The notes under the pieces were generated by a model, which made no database searches, was not told where the DNA came from, and was given only the letters and a program-made list of their open reading frames with translations. Source: Tessaracoccus timonensis (GTDB lineage Bacteria; Actinomycetota; Actinomycetes; Propionibacteriales; Propionibacteriaceae). From it: 64,000 bases of DNA. Of this stretch, positions 1-9,985 are shown piece after piece; within the stretch, counting starts at the first letter, position 1; the number at the start of each line of letters is the position of its first letter. The stretch spans positions 2,356,001 to 2,420,000 of the forward strand of contig NZ_LT996886.1 in assembly GCF_900343145.1 (NCBI RefSeq), given 5' to 3'. The translations under genes were made by a program, and so were the position numbers.

Positions 1-487
1 CGGCCATCGAGGCTGCCGTACCGCGCAGCAGCTGAGAAGCTCCCTCGACACCAAGGCGCTCCGCATGCTCGGCGGCACGCGTGAGCAGCGCATTGCCCTC
101 CATATGCACGAGCTCGATGTCGACGCCCACCGGTAGCTTCTTCGTAGCGTGATGCACCCAGGTGGTCCAGGGGTCAGACCAGCCTTCGACGCGGTAGGTC
201 CACTCGCCTTCCTCAGCCATGCGCACATGGGCTTCCCAGATGTCCAAGCCCATCGGCTCGATCTGCTGCATGTCGACGCGGCGCTGACCCCCCGTCGGAG
301 AAGTGAGGATGATGGACGCGGCGACGGCGTCGTGGCCTTCCCGGAACACGTTCGCGGTGATGCGGATCCGTTCATGGACGACGGCCTTGACGGGGTAGGC
401 CCCGTTTTCAATGACGGGGGAGACCCCGGTGACGGGAATGCGGCCGAAGCCGCCGGGCGTACGATTGAGGCGCTTGTGGGCATTCAC
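1..487 (-). CDS. glgE: Alpha-1,4-glucan:maltose-1-phosphate maltosyltransferase, N-terminal part (cut by window edge)
   Basis: Reading the minus strand from GTG at 487 gives 162 codons open to the window edge. The protein carries the GlgE N-terminal (DUF3416-type) pattern: VSPVIENGAYPVKAVVHE, then REGHDAVAAS, then WTYRVEGWSDPWTTW. GlgE transfers maltose from maltose-1-phosphate onto alpha-glucan in the trehalose-to-glycogen route. The catalytic GH13 barrel lies outside the window. It begins 41 bp downstream of the glgX stop on the same strand, so the two are probably co-transcribed. The start is the first in-frame GTG before the conserved block; other starts cannot be excluded. The identification comes from remembered family sequence, not a search. 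Confidence 0.85.
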   Translation of the reverse strand, partial: MNAHKRLNRTPGGFGRIPVTGVSPVIENGAYPVKAVVHERIRITANVFREGHDAVAASIILTSPTGGQRRVDMQQIEPMGLDIWEAHVRMAEEGEWTYRVEGWSDPWTTWVHHATKKLPVGVDIELVHMEGNALLTRAAEHAERLGVEGASQLLRGTAASMA

Positions 488-528
488 GCTGCTCAGCCTA
501 CCGGGCGAAGCAGCCGTCTGCCGAGCGT

Positions 529-2667
529 TCACGCTTGCCGGGAACCCTCGTCTGCTTCCTCGCGCCAACGAGCGAGCTCCGCTGCGGTAGCCGCGACCTC
601 CGCACGCAAGACCGTGACAGACCGTGCCGGCACGATGTGGACGCCGCCTGCCGGGAGGGGATCCGACGGGAGCTCACCGTCGTCGGCACTGCTCCACAGG
701 CATTCGAACGTGCGACCCATCTCGATGGCGGGCAAGGTGGCCTCGACCGCGTTCTCGTCGGCGTTGAACCAGATGAGGAAGGCGTCGGTGGCGTCGGAGA
801 CGTACATGCCCAGATGCTTGCGCGACGCATCGTTCCAGGCGCCCGGGCTCATGAGCTTGCCGTCGTGGTCGACCCACGTGAGGTCGATGCGCTCGAGCCC
901 CACGCCGTCGGCATCGACGATTTCCTCGTGATAGCAGTAATTGCCGCGCCGCAGCAGGGGGTTGGCCGCGCGGAGATGAATCAGGCTGCGGATGCGCTGC
1001 TGGTTGGCGCGCCACTCGTCGGAGATGTCCCAATCCACCCACGACAAGGGAGAATCCTGGCAGTAGGCGTTGTTATTGCCCTGCTGGGTGCGGCCGAACT
1101 CGTCGCCTGCAAGCAGCATAGGCGTGCCGACGGCGAGCAGCTGGGTGGCCATGAGATTGAGCACCTGGCGGCGGCGCAGCGCGTTGATGGCGGTGTCGTC
1201 GGTTTCGCCTTCCACGCCGTGGTTCCAGGAGCGGTTGTTGTCGGATCCGTCGCGGTTGCTCTCACCGTTGGCCTGGTTGTGTTTGACGTCGTAGCTGACC
1301 ACATCGCGGGCCGTGAACCCGTCGTGGGCGGTGACGAAGTTGATGCTGCTCTCAGGGCTTCGGCCGGGGCGGTCGAAGATGTCGGCGGAGCCCGCCAATC
1401 TGGTGGCGAAACCGCTCACGCCGCCACCGTGGCCGCGCCAGAAATCGCGTGTGTCGTCGCGGAACCGGTCGTTCCACTCCGCCCACCGGTTGCCGAAGTT
1501 CCCTACCTGGTAACCGAACGGGCCGATATCCCACGGCTCGGCGATGAGTTTGACGTCGGCGAGCTGCGGGTCGTCGTCGAGCAATGCCCGCATGGGGTGA
1601 TCGTGCGCGACGTGGTGGTTCTCGTCGCGGAACAGCGTGGTGGCGAGGTCGAAACGGAATCCGTCGACGCCCATCTCGTGCACCCAGTAGCGCAGCGAAT
1701 CTTGGATGAGCCGCCGCACCATGGGGTGCGAGGTGTCGAGCGAGTTGCCGCAACCGGTGACGTCGTAGTCGCTGTGGTGGCCGCGGTCCATGCGGTAGTA
1801 ATCCTGCTGCGCGAGGCCTCGAAACGACAGGCTAGGCCCGTCGACGCCGCCTTCTGCGGTGTGGTTGTACACCACATCGAGCAGCACCTCGATGCCCGCT
1901 TCGTGCAGCGTCGACACCATCTGCTTGAAGTGATCCACCTGCGAGCCGGCAAGGCCATGGGCCTTGTACATCGCGTGTGGGGCGAAAAAGCCAATCGTGT
2001 TGTAGCCCCAATAATTGCGAAGCCCCTTGAGGGCGACAAACGGCTCAGAGACGAAATGCTGCACGGGCAGCAGCTCCACGGCCGTGACTCCGAGATCGAC
2101 GAGGTAGTCCACCACCGCGGGGTAAGCCAGGCCGAGATACGAGCCGCGCAGATGGTCCGGCACGAACGGGTGCAGCTTCGTGAAGCCACGCAGGTGCATC
2201 TCGTAGATCACCGACTCTGCCAAGGGCTTGCGTCGCGCGATGGGGATGGGCGGTGGCGTGTCCGCGACGACCACGCCCAACGGCACGGAGCCCAGCGAAT
2301 CGTTCTCATCTATGAGGTGGGGCGCATCATCACGGAATGCACGGATGTCGGCGCGGAAGTCGACGCCGCCGCTGATGGCGCGCGCGTACGGGTCGAGCAG
2401 CACCTTGTTGCGGTTAAAGCGCTTGCCCTGCTCGGGCGCCCAGGGGCCGTCGACGCGGAAGCCGTACAGCTGTCCGGCGGTGACTCCGGGGACGTGCAGG
2501 CGCCAGATTCCGTCGGCCTCGCGCTGCATGGCAAGCAGGGTGGGCTGTGGGTGAATCGTGACGAGCAACAGCTCAACCTGGGTTGCCTCGGGTGCCCACA
2601 GCGAAAACTCGACGCCGCCTGAGACGAACCGGTGCCCGAGCGGAGCTTCGGTATGGACGTCGGACAT
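529..2667 (-). CDS. glgX: Glycogen debranching enzyme GlgX (GH13_11, isoamylase type)
   Basis: About 712 residues, the usual GlgX length. An N-terminal CBM48-like domain (GVEFSLWAPEATQVEL) is followed by a GH13 barrel with DVVYNHTAEG near residue 264, GVDGFRFDLAT near 339 (nucleophile Asp), AEPWDIG near 376 (acid/base Glu) and TAHDGF near 449. The enzyme hydrolyses alpha-1,6 branches of phosphorylase-trimmed glycogen in the cytoplasm. The ATG at 2667 was chosen over a longer reading to 2778 because GGAGG sits 8 nt ahead of it and MSDVHTEAPLGHRF matches a normal N-terminus. It is divergent from iscS across a 94-bp gap and is followed by glgE, which makes an alpha-glucan metabolism unit. Confidence 0.95.
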   Translation of the reverse strand: MSDVHTEAPLGHRFVSGGVEFSLWAPEATQVELLLVTIHPQPTLLAMQREADGIWRLHVPGVTAGQLYGFRVDGPWAPEQGKRFNRNKVLLDPYARAISGGVDFRADIRAFRDDAPHLIDENDSLGSVPLGVVVADTPPPIPIARRKPLAESVIYEMHLRGFTKLHPFVPDHLRGSYLGLAYPAVVDYLVDLGVTAVELLPVQHFVSEPFVALKGLRNYWGYNTIGFFAPHAMYKAHGLAGSQVDHFKQMVSTLHEAGIEVLLDVVYNHTAEGGVDGPSLSFRGLAQQDYYRMDRGHHSDYDVTGCGNSLDTSHPMVRRLIQDSLRYWVHEMGVDGFRFDLATTLFRDENHHVAHDHPMRALLDDDPQLADVKLIAEPWDIGPFGYQVGNFGNRWAEWNDRFRDDTRDFWRGHGGGVSGFATRLAGSADIFDRPGRSPESSINFVTAHDGFTARDVVSYDVKHNQANGESNRDGSDNNRSWNHGVEGETDDTAINALRRRQVLNLMATQLLAVGTPMLLAGDEFGRTQQGNNNAYCQDSPLSWVDWDISDEWRANQQRIRSLIHLRAANPLLRRGNYCYHEEIVDADGVGLERIDLTWVDHDGKLMSPGAWNDASRKHLGMYVSDATDAFLIWFNADENAVEATLPAIEMGRTFECLWSSADDGELPSDPLPAGGVHIVPARSVTVLRAEVAATAAELARWREEADEGSRQA

Positions 2668-2761
2668 GAAACCTCCGGGATGATGTGCTGACAACTTGGC
2701 GATTCTGCCAGACTCATGGTGGAAGAACGAACTACACGAGGCTCTCCATTGGAGGTTCACC

Positions 2762-3874
2762 GTGGGCACCGCGTACATGGATCACGCTGCCACCTCGCCG
2801 ATGCGTCCAGAAGCCATCGCGGCGCTGAACGAGCATCTCGACGTGGTGGGAAACCCGTCGGCACTACATCGCGCTGGGCAGCGCGCCCGTGCTGCGTTGG
2901 AGGAGGCCAGAGAGCAGTTGGCGCAGGTGGTTGGATGCCAGCCCGCGGAGGTGATTTTCACCTCCGGGGGCTCGGAGGCCGACTCCATGGCCGTGCTCGG
3001 AGGATGGCGAACCAGCGGGCGTGAACGCTGCATCGTGTCCGCTATCGAACACGACGCGGTGCTGGGGGCCATCGAGCGTGGCGCCGAAGCCATGCCGGTC
3101 ACTGAGGCAGGAGTGGTCGACGTCGATGCGGCCGAAGCATTGATCGACGACCGCGTCGGCGTGGTGTCGGTGATGACGGTGAACAACGAAACCGGTATCG
3201 AGCAACCCGTCGACGCCGTACGCAGGCTGGCCCTTAAACACGGCGCCTGGATGCACACCGACGCCGTGCAGGCACTCGGGCATGTGCCGCTGGATTTCGC
3301 CCAGATGGGCGTGGACATGATGAGCCTGTCGGCGCACAAGCTCGGCGGGCCGGTGGGGATCGGTGCGCTCATCGCCCGTCGCAGCATTCAGCCGACACCC
3401 CTCGGCCTCGGGGGCGGACAGGAGCGAGGAGTTCGCTCGGGTACCGCCATGGTGGCGCTGGCTGCGTCCTTTGCCGCGGCAGCGCGGGGGGTCGTCGAAC
3501 AACTCGACGAAGAAGCGGCGAGGCTGCGCACCTTCCAGGCGCAGATCATCGACACGCTCGAAGCACTCGGCGCGACGGTCAACACCACCCAGGCGCCGCA
3601 CGCGCCACACATCGTGAACGCCACGTTCCCACAGATCAGGGCCGGCGACCTACTCTTTTTGCTCGACCAGCGCGGGGTGCAGGCGTCGGTGGGGAGCGCG
3701 TGCCGCGCGGGCGTGCACCAGCCGTCGAAGGTGCTCATGGCTATGGGCCGCACTGAGGATGAGGCGGCGTCGACCCTGCGGTTCTCGCTGGGGTGGAGCA
3801 CCACCGCCGCCGAGGTGGATCTAGTGTGCGACGAGTTGCGCCGCTGCCTGCAGCTTGCGCAGCTGGCCTTCTGA
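2762..3874 (+). CDS. iscS: Cysteine desulfurase (class V aminotransferase, IscS/NifS type)
   Basis: 370 residues. It opens with [11 protein letters not shown] and carries the PLP lysine in [15 protein letters not shown] (about residue 192) and the persulfide cysteine in [15 protein letters not shown] (about 313). It removes sulfur from cysteine and passes the persulfide to acceptors. It lies immediately upstream of the tRNA thiolase mnmA, the same pairing as in mycobacteria, so a role as sulfur donor for 2-thiouridine is likely, with Fe-S assembly also possible. GTG 2762 has GGAGG about 5 nt upstream. An ATG-free extension back to 2696 exists but overlaps the divergent promoter region. Confidence 0.93.
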   Translation: MGTAYMDHAATSPMRPEAIAALNEHLDVVGNPSALHRAGQRARAALEEAREQLAQVVGCQPAEVIFTSGGSEADSMAVLGGWRTSGRERCIVSAIEHDAVLGAIERGAEAMPVTEAGVVDVDAAEALIDDRVGVVSVMTVNNETGIEQPVDAVRRLALKHGAWMHTDAVQALGHVPLDFAQMGVDMMSLSAHKLGGPVGIGALIARRSIQPTPLGLGGGQERGVRSGTAMVALAASFAAAARGVVEQLDEEAARLRTFQAQIIDTLEALGATVNTTQAPHAPHIVNATFPQIRAGDLLFLLDQRGVQASVGSACRAGVHQPSKVLMAMGRTEDEAASTLRFSLGWSTTAAEVDLVCDELRRCLQLAQLAF

Positions 3875-3908
3875 CGTCGCGTACAGTGGTGCGCCGGAAG
3901 GAGTGAGC

Positions 3909-4985
3909 ATGCGGGTACTAGCAGCGATGAGCGGCGGCGTGGATTCCGCAGTGGCGGCGGCACGCATGGTGGAGGCCGGCCACGAGGTGACCGGCGTGCA
4001 CCTCGCGCTCAGCAAGAACCCCGAGAGCTACCGTTCCGGGGCGCGTGGTTGCTGTTCGCTTGAGGATTCTCACGACGCCCGGCGTGTGGCAGACAAGCTG
4101 GGCATCGGGTTCTATGTCTGGGATTTCGCCGAGGAGTTCCACCGCGACGTGGTGGAGGACTTCGTCGCCGAGTACCAAGCCGGACGCACCCCCAACCCCT
4201 GCCTGCGCTGCAACGAGAAGATCAAGTTCGCTGCGCTCTTGGACCGCGCCATCCACCTCGGCTTCGACGCGGTCGCTACGGGGCATTACGCGCGACTGGA
4301 GCGCGACGCGGAGGGCCACGTCACGCTGCATCGTGCCGCTGATCAGGCGAAAGACCAGAGCTACGTGCTCGGCATGCTGAACCAGGAGCAGCTCGCGCAC
4401 TGCATCTTCCCCCTGAACGACGTCGAAAAGCCCGTCGTGCGGGAGGAGGCGGCGGCGCTCGGGCTCGGCGTGGCGAAGAAACCCGACAGCCACGACATCT
4501 GTTTCATCCCCGACGGCGACACGCAAGGCTTCCTGTCGCGCCATCTGGGCGACGAGGCTGGGCCCATCGTCGACGCCGACGGTGCCGTGCTGGGCGAACA
4601 TCAGGGCCATCATCGCTACACCGTCGGCCAGCGCAAGGGGCTCGACCTGCGCGTGCCTGCCGCAGACGGCAACCCCCGGTATGTGCTGCGCATCGAGCCC
4701 GCGTCGAACACCGTCGTCGTCGGAGGGAAAGACGAGCTCGCGGTGCGGCACATGCATTGCATCCGCCCGACGTGGACACTCGCCGCAGTCGATGAGCCTA
4801 GGCGCGGCCAGGCGCAGTTCCGCGCGCACGGCACCCCCGTCGATGCGTGGTTCCGCCCCAGCGAATCCGGCCTCGACGTCGAGTTCGACGCCCCGGCACG
4901 TGGCGTCGCCCCTGGCCAGACCGTCGTCGCCTACGACGGCGACCGCGTCGTCGGTAGCGCTGTGATTGCGAGCACAGCGCCATGA
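3909..4985 (+). CDS. mnmA: tRNA-specific 2-thiouridylase
   Basis: 358 residues, standard MnmA length. It shows the PP-loop [12 protein letters not shown] (residues 6-17), the catalytic cysteine in [12 protein letters not shown] (about 97-108), and the second cysteine in [11 protein letters not shown] (about 197) that takes part in persulfide transfer; GQRKGLD follows. It thiolates U34 of Lys, Glu and Gln tRNAs using ATP and sulfur from a cysteine desulfurase, here encoded just upstream. AAGGAG lies 5 nt before ATG 3909; a GTG six bases earlier is less well spaced. Its stop overlaps the next start, giving translational coupling. Confidence 0.97.
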   Translation: MRVLAAMSGGVDSAVAAARMVEAGHEVTGVHLALSKNPESYRSGARGCCSLEDSHDARRVADKLGIGFYVWDFAEEFHRDVVEDFVAEYQAGRTPNPCLRCNEKIKFAALLDRAIHLGFDAVATGHYARLERDAEGHVTLHRAADQAKDQSYVLGMLNQEQLAHCIFPLNDVEKPVVREEAAALGLGVAKKPDSHDICFIPDGDTQGFLSRHLGDEAGPIVDADGAVLGEHQGHHRYTVGQRKGLDLRVPAADGNPRYVLRIEPASNTVVVGGKDELAVRHMHCIRPTWTLAAVDEPRRGQAQFRAHGTPVDAWFRPSESGLDVEFDAPARGVAPGQTVVAYDGDRVVGSAVIASTAP

Positions 4986-5920
4986 TGATCACCGCTGCGG
5001 GCTCGCTGCCCGGCGACGATTTCCGTGGCGCCCTCAGCGCCATGGCCGAGGCGCTGCCTGAGCTCATGCCCCTACCTGAGCTGCCCGCGCGCGGTGTCGA
5101 GTCGCAGTTGATCGGGCGGGCGCTGGGGCTGATCGACGACCTGAGTTTCGATCTCCAACCCGCCGGCTGGCGTCTCACGAACCACTCCGACGCCGCCCAC
5201 CGCAAAGCTCGTGCGCTGTGGCGTCGCGATCTCGACGACGCGGAGGAGTTGCTGCAAGCCTTTAACGGTCTGCTCAAGATGGCGGTGGCCGGGCCGTGGA
5301 CGCTCGCGTCGACGGTGGAGCGCCCGAGGAGAGACCGACTGCTCGCCGACCACGGCGCCAGGCGCGACGTCGCCCAGGCGCTGCACGAGGGCGTGCAGCG
5401 GCTCGCAGCAGAACTGCGGTGGCGCTTGCCGGGCGTGGACGTGCGCTGGCAGATCGACGAACCGGCGCTCGTCGCTGTGCGAGACGGACTGGTGCCGACG
5501 GCGTCGGGGTTCTCCAAGCATCGAAGCGTTGACGCGCCGCAGCTCGTGGAGGCGCTGAAGCCATTCCGCGACGCCACTCTCCACTGCTGCGCGCCAGGGG
5601 AGTGGCTCGATGTTGCCAGCAGCGCCGGCTTCACAACCGTCTACGCGGACGCGGCGCTCGTCGGTATTGATGCGCTGGGGCAGTGGGTCGACGCCGGTAA
5701 CGCCGTGGTGCTCGGCATCGTCGATGCGGCCCGGCGCACGCGCCAGCCAGTGGACGAGCTCGTGCGTGCGGCGAAGCGCGTCACCCGAGAGCTGGGGGTC
5801 AGCGATTGGCTCACCCTCGCCCCGTCGTGTGGGCTCGCCGGATGGAACCCCAGTGACGTGATGTGGCAGCTGAGTGAGCTGCGTCGGGCCGGCGAGCTGC
5901 TCGACCAAGATCGAGCTTGA
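4982..5920 (+). CDS. MetE C-terminal-like protein (cobalamin-independent methionine synthase family)
   Basis: 312 residues, corresponding to a single barrel of the UROD/MetE superfamily, while full MetE is about 750 residues. Candidate zinc ligands are visible as LHCCAPGEW (His-x-Cys pattern near residue 197) and LAPSCGL near 279, the positions where MetE binds the metal that activates the methyl acceptor. DEPAL appears in the middle. The ATG overlaps the mnmA stop. A homologous gene follows mnmA in mycobacteria. The substrate is unknown: the N-terminal half of MetE is missing, so normal methyltetrahydrofolate-dependent methionine synthesis is unlikely. Confidence 0.75.
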   Translation: MMITAAGSLPGDDFRGALSAMAEALPELMPLPELPARGVESQLIGRALGLIDDLSFDLQPAGWRLTNHSDAAHRKARALWRRDLDDAEELLQAFNGLLKMAVAGPWTLASTVERPRRDRLLADHGARRDVAQALHEGVQRLAAELRWRLPGVDVRWQIDEPALVAVRDGLVPTASGFSKHRSVDAPQLVEALKPFRDATLHCCAPGEWLDVASSAGFTTVYADAALVGIDALGQWVDAGNAVVLGIVDAARRTRQPVDELVRAAKRVTRELGVSDWLTLAPSCGLAGWNPSDVMWQLSELRRAGELLDQDRA

Positions 5921-5947
5921 GTGGCGTGTGTGCTCGCCCGCGCCCGT

Positions 5948-5953
5948 TAGACT
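5948..5953 (+). promoter_or_regulatory. -10 hexamer TAGACT, leaderless start
   Basis: TAGACT ends 7 nt before ATG 5961, with no Shine-Dalgarno sequence between them. Transcription would begin at or next to the start codon. No clear -35 is visible at the usual distance. Confidence 0.55.
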
Positions 5954-5960
5954 CGCACCC

Positions 5961-6161
5961 ATGGCGATCTTCTCCGACCTGGACCTGAGCGGCGACGCGC
6001 CGCTGCGCGCCCACCCCGCGTTCGGGAAAGGACCGCGCTGGGTGCACACGACGAAGTTCAAGCGCGCCGTGCGCGTCCTGGTGCCCATCGTCACCGTCGC
6101 GATCGCCGTCGGTGTGTTCTTCTTAGGGCGGATGTTCTACCTGATGCTCACCGGCCAGTGA
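5961..6161 (+). CDS. Small single-pass membrane protein, unknown function
   Basis: 66 residues from ATG 5961. A hydrophilic N-terminus (MAIFSDLDLSGDAPLRAHPAFGK) is followed by a basic stretch and one membrane helix near residues 38-60 (VLVPIVTVAIAVGVFFLGRMF). The start was chosen because a TAGACT hexamer lies 7 nt ahead and the upstream extension runs into the previous gene. It sits between the mnmA operon and gatCAB on the same strand. I do not recognise a family. It is short, but the helix and the N-terminus look protein-like. Confidence 0.6.
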   Translation: MAIFSDLDLSGDAPLRAHPAFGKGPRWVHTTKFKRAVRVLVPIVTVAIAVGVFFLGRMFYLMLTGQ

Positions 6162-6190
6162 GGCGCGTGCCTCGGCTACCGCGATGCCCC

Positions 6191-6196
6191 TAAGAT
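6191..6196 (+). promoter_or_regulatory. -10 hexamer TAAGAT ahead of gatCAB
   Basis: TAAGAT lies 31 nt before the gatC GTG, followed by a leader carrying GGAAGGAG. It is a plausible promoter for the gatC-gatA-gatB operon. Confidence 0.5.
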
Positions 6197-6227
6197 GGGG
6201 CGGGTTGGCAGCGGAAGGAGAATCGAC

Positions 6228-6521
6228 GTGGCTGTGACACCCGACGACATCGCTCGGCTCGCAGGGCTCGCGAGGTTGAAACTGAGCGCGGAGGAATGCG
6301 CGGAGCTCGCACCCGAAATCGACCTGATCTTGGAATCCATGGCGAAGGTGGGCGAAGTCTCCGGCGACGACGTCGAGGTCACCACGCACGCCGTGCCACG
6401 CACCAACATTTTCCGCGACGATGTCGTGCGCCCGAGTCTCACGCCCGAACAGGCGCTGAGCGGCGCGCCTGCCGCTGAAGACGGGCGCTTCCGTGTGCCG
6501 GCGATCCTGGGGGAGGAGTGA
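6228..6521 (+). CDS. gatC: Asp-tRNA(Asn)/Glu-tRNA(Gln) amidotransferase subunit C
   Basis: 97 residues. The N-terminus [21 protein letters not shown] and the tail [21 protein letters not shown] are typical of GatC, the small subunit that wraps around GatA and stabilises the complex. GTG 6228 follows GGAAGGAG at 7 nt. It is the first gene of the gatCAB operon. With a bacterial-type AspRS at 52239 and no AsnRS or GlnRS in view, the complex probably makes Asn-tRNA and/or Gln-tRNA by amidating misacylated precursors. Confidence 0.95.
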   Translation: MAVTPDDIARLAGLARLKLSAEECAELAPEIDLILESMAKVGEVSGDDVEVTTHAVPRTNIFRDDVVRPSLTPEQALSGAPAAEDGRFRVPAILGEE

Positions 6522-6523
6522 GC

Positions 6524-8020
6524 ATGCTGACCACCAAGAGTGCGGCCGAGCTCGGCCGAATGATCGCGGGCGGGGAAGTGACCTCCGTCGAAGTCACCAC
6601 CGCCTTCCTCGAGCGCATTGAAGCGCTTAACCCCACGCTGAACGCCTTCCTGCACGTCGATCGCGACGGCGCACTCGCCACGGCTGCCGACATCGATGCA
6701 CGCATCGCCGCTGGCGAGAAGCTCGGCCCACTCGCGGGTGTGCCCATCGCGGTGAAGGACAACTTCTGCACCGTCGACATGCCCACCACCTGTGGCTCCC
6801 GCATGTTGGAAGGGTGGACCCCGCCCTACGACGCGACGGTGGTGCAGCGCGTACGCAACGCCGGCCTGGTGATCGTCGGCAAGACGAACATGGACGAGTT
6901 CGCGATGGGCTCGTCGACGGAAACCTCCGCGTTCGGGCCGAGCCGCAACCCCTGGGATACCGAGCGCATCCCCGGCGGGTCGGGCGGCGGTTCGTCGGCG
7001 GCGGTGGCTGCGCGACTCGTGCCGCTCGCGCTCGGCTCGGATACCGGCGGCTCCATCCGGCAGCCCGCCGCCGTGACGGGCACCGTCGGTATCAAGCCGA
7101 CGTATGGCGGCGTCTCCCGGTACGGAGTCGTGGCGATGGCCTCGTCGCTCGACCAGCCCGGCCCCTGCGCGAACACCGCGGAGGATGCGGCGCTGCTGCA
7201 AGAGATCATCGGCGGCCTCGACGAGATGGACGCCACCAGCCTTGACCTCAGCACCGACGGGCTCGCCGACGCGGCACGTTCCACGTCGCTGGAGGGCCTG
7301 CGCGTGGGCATCGTCGAGCAGTTCACTGGCGAAGGGTTCCAAGAAGGCGTGCAGGCCCGGTTCGACGAGGCCGTCGCGCTGCTGCAGGAGCTCGGCGCGT
7401 CGGTAACCATTGTGTCGTGCCCGAAGTTCGACTACGCGATGGCGGCCTACTACCTCATTCAGCCTTCTGAGCTGTCGAGCAACCTGGCCCGCTTCGACGG
7501 TATGCGTTACGGCCTGCGCGCTGGCGACGACGGCACCCACTCGGCTGAGGAAGTGATGAGCCTCAGCCGCGAGGAAGGGTTCGGCAAGGAGGCGAAGCGG
7601 CGCATCATCATTGGCACCTATGCGCTGTCGGCCGGGTACGCGGACCAGTTCTACGGCCAGGCGCAGAAGGTGCGCACGCTGATCACCAAGGATTTCGAAG
7701 CGGCGTTCGAGCACTGCGACGTGCTCATTTCGCCGACGACCACCTCCGTCGCGTTCAAGCTCGGCGAGAAGACGGCGGACCCGATCGCGATGTACATGTC
7801 CGACCTGTGCACCACACCGTCGAACCTCGCCGGCAACGCATCGGCGTCGTTCCCGATTGGTCTCGCCGACGGGCTCCCCGTCGGCATCCAGGTGATCGCC
7901 CCGGTAGGAGCAGATGCTCGTCTGTACCAGGTGGGCGGCGCGCTAGAGCAGGCGCTGCAGCAGCGTTGGGGCGGTCCACTGCTCGACCAGGCACCGCAGC
8001 TCGAGACGAAAGGCGCATGA
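6524..8020 (+). CDS. gatA: Asp-tRNA(Asn)/Glu-tRNA(Gln) amidotransferase subunit A
   Basis: 498 residues. Amidase-signature enzyme with the catalytic lysine in [10 protein letters not shown] (about residue 77) and the Ser-cisSer pair in [13 protein letters not shown] and [12 protein letters not shown] (about 150-180). It releases ammonia from glutamine (or asparagine) and channels it to GatB. ATG 6524 is preceded by GGGAGGA at 7 nt; the in-frame GTG at 6518 is too close to that site. The start is within 3 nt of the gatC stop and the gatB ATG follows directly, so the three are translationally linked. Confidence 0.97.
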   Translation: MLTTKSAAELGRMIAGGEVTSVEVTTAFLERIEALNPTLNAFLHVDRDGALATAADIDARIAAGEKLGPLAGVPIAVKDNFCTVDMPTTCGSRMLEGWTPPYDATVVQRVRNAGLVIVGKTNMDEFAMGSSTETSAFGPSRNPWDTERIPGGSGGGSSAAVAARLVPLALGSDTGGSIRQPAAVTGTVGIKPTYGGVSRYGVVAMASSLDQPGPCANTAEDAALLQEIIGGLDEMDATSLDLSTDGLADAARSTSLEGLRVGIVEQFTGEGFQEGVQARFDEAVALLQELGASVTIVSCPKFDYAMAAYYLIQPSELSSNLARFDGMRYGLRAGDDGTHSAEEVMSLSREEGFGKEAKRRIIIGTYALSAGYADQFYGQAQKVRTLITKDFEAAFEHCDVLISPTTTSVAFKLGEKTADPIAMYMSDLCTTPSNLAGNASASFPIGLADGLPVGIQVIAPVGADARLYQVGGALEQALQQRWGGPLLDQAPQLETKGA

Positions 8021-8021
8021 G

Positions 8022-9497
8022 ATGGATTTCGATTCTGCACTTGAGCTCTTCGATCCGGCCGTCGGCCTCGAGGTGCACGTCGAGCTGAACACCAAGACGA
8101 AGATGTTCTGCGGCTGCGCCAACGCCTTTGGCGCCGAGCCCAACACCAGCACCTGCCCAGTGTGCCTGGGGCTTCCCGGCTCGCTGCCAGGCATCAACGG
8201 CAAGGCCGTCGAATCTGCGATCAGGCTGGGGCTGGCGCTGAACTGCCAGATCGCTCCGTACAGCCGCATGGCCCGGAAGAACTACTTCTACCCGGACATG
8301 ACGAAGAACTTCCAGACCAGCCAATACGACGAACCCATCTGCCACGACGGCTGGGTGGACGTCGAGGTTGAGGGGAAGACGTTCCGCGTCGAGATTGAGC
8401 GTGCGCACATGGAGGAGGACGCCGGCAAGTCCACACACCAGGGCTCGACGGGACGCCTCCAGGGCTCGGAATACTCGCTGCTCGACTACAACCGAGCCGG
8501 TGTGCCGCTCATCGAGATCGTCACGCGCCCGATCCTTGGCGCAGGCGAACACGCACCCGCAGTTGCGCGTGCCTACGTCGCGTACCTTCGGGAGATGGTG
8601 AAGGCACTCGGCATCTCGGATGCACGCATGGAGCAGGGCTCACTTAGGTGTGACGCCAACGTCTCTATCGCTCGGAAGGGCTCCGACAAGCTCGGCACCC
8701 GCACCGAAACGAAGAACGTGAACTCGCTGCGCTCCATCGAGCGGGCAATCCGTTCCGAGATCGAGCGGCAGGCCGACGTGCTCGTGGCCGGCGAGAGCGT
8801 GTTCCAGGAGACGCGGCACTTCGACGAGTCGTCCGGCACCACCAGCTCGGGTAGGCCCAAGTCTGACGCCGACGATTACCGTTACTTCGCCGAACCCGAT
8901 CTGCTGCCCGTGGCTGCCAGCCCGGAGTGGATCGAGGAACTGCGCGCCACGCTTCCCGAGCCGCCCGCCCAACGCCGCGCTCGGTTGCAAGAGGCGTGGG
9001 GTTTCTCCGATATCGACTTCGCCGGCATCGTCGGCGCCGGAGCGCTCGACCTCGTCGACGCCACGGTGGCCGCCGGTGCGACGCCCGCTGCGGCGCGAAA
9101 GTGGTGGGTGTCCGATTTGGCACGACGCGCGAACGAGGCCGGCGTGGAGCTCGACGCCGTTGGTATCACGCCCGCGCAGGTCGCGGCGGTGCAGGAACTC
9201 GTCGACGAAGGCAAGATCAACGACAAACTGGCTCGCCAGGTCATCGACGGCGTGATCGCCGGCGAGGGCGAGCCGGCTGAGGTTGTGGATTCCCGCGGGC
9301 TTGGCGTCGTATCTGACGAGGGCGCGCTCACTGCCGCCGTCGACGATGCCATCGCTGCCAACCCCGACGTCGCCGACAAGATTCGCGGCGGCAAGGTGCA
9401 GGCTGCCGGAGCGCTCATCGGCCAGGTGATGAAAGCGATGCGCGGCCAGGCTGACGCCGCCAAGGTGCGTGAACTGATTCTGGAGAAGCTCACGTAG
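8022..9497 (+). CDS. gatB: Asp-tRNA(Asn)/Glu-tRNA(Gln) amidotransferase subunit B
   Basis: 491 residues, full length. It shows the GatB hallmarks [28 protein letters not shown] (zinc-type cysteines), the [16 protein letters not shown] block and the C-terminal YqeY-like tail. GatB activates the tRNA-bound Asp/Glu with ATP and adds the ammonia supplied by GatA. The ATG begins one base after the gatA stop. The gene ends at the edge of the first palindromic repeat array, which separates it from the convergent gene at 10069. Confidence 0.97.
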   Translation: MDFDSALELFDPAVGLEVHVELNTKTKMFCGCANAFGAEPNTSTCPVCLGLPGSLPGINGKAVESAIRLGLALNCQIAPYSRMARKNYFYPDMTKNFQTSQYDEPICHDGWVDVEVEGKTFRVEIERAHMEEDAGKSTHQGSTGRLQGSEYSLLDYNRAGVPLIEIVTRPILGAGEHAPAVARAYVAYLREMVKALGISDARMEQGSLRCDANVSIARKGSDKLGTRTETKNVNSLRSIERAIRSEIERQADVLVAGESVFQETRHFDESSGTTSSGRPKSDADDYRYFAEPDLLPVAASPEWIEELRATLPEPPAQRRARLQEAWGFSDIDFAGIVGAGALDLVDATVAAGATPAAARKWWVSDLARRANEAGVELDAVGITPAQVAAVQELVDEGKINDKLARQVIDGVIAGEGEPAEVVDSRGLGVVSDEGALTAAVDDAIAANPDVADKIRGGKVQAAGALIGQVMKAMRGQADAAKVRELILEKLT

Positions 9498-9508
9498 TTG
9501 CATCGAGT

Positions 9509-9598
9509 CGATGATTGAGTAGCGCCCGTAGGGCGCGTATCGAAATCATCGGCGTGTGGTTTCGATATGCCGCCTGCGGCGGCTACCCAACCACCGGG
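9509..9598 (+). repeat. 90-bp direct repeat, copy 1
   Basis: Covers one palindrome of each orientation. It matches 9896-9985 at 88 of 90 positions; the differences are T/C at one site in each palindrome's second unit. It shows that the array grew by duplicating a two-palindrome block. Confidence 0.9.
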
Positions 9599-9656
9599 CT
9601 GGTTCCGTCGACCATCGAGTAGCGGCGAAGCCGCGTATCGAGATGCAGCGACTGAA

Positions 9657-9738
9657 AAACTTCAAAATCCGTACGCAGTTTGACCAAACACCCCTAAATC
9701 GGGCCCTTCATCTCATCTGCGTACGGATTTTGAAGTTT
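9657..9738. repeat. Long hairpin 1: perfect 22-bp arms, 38-nt loop
   Basis: The arms at 9657-9678 and 9717-9738 are exact reverse complements (core TTCAAAATCCGTACGCAG). The loop is 9679-9716. The arms are AT-richer than the surroundings and unrelated to the REP units on either side. No T-run follows, so a simple intrinsic terminator is not obvious. Similar architecture with other sequences recurs at 13621 and 54256. Confidence 0.9.
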
Positions 9739-9895
9739 CGTGGTGGGTGATGGTGGCCCGGTTTAGATACGCGAGATTCGCTCGCTACTCAACCACCGGG
9801 AGAGGCCAAGCGCCCCCGGATTTCGATACGCCCGCTACGCGGGCTACTCAATCACCGGGGGCGGCCAACACCCGATCATCGAGTTGTGCCAGATT

Positions 9896-9985
9896 CGATG
9901 ATTGAGTAGCGCCCGTAGGGCGCGTATCGAAATCATCGGCGTGTGGTTTCGATACGCCGCCTGCGGCGGCTACTCAACCACCGGG
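9896..9985 (+). repeat. 90-bp direct repeat, copy 2
   Basis: Second copy of the block at 9509-9598, with two substitutions. In both mismatches this copy matches the consensus of the other units (GATACGC and CTACTCAACC), so copy 1 is the more diverged. Confidence 0.9.

Noticed and set aside
535-2622. 695-codon plus-strand frame
   Set aside because: Antisense to glgX and out of keeping with normal protein composition.
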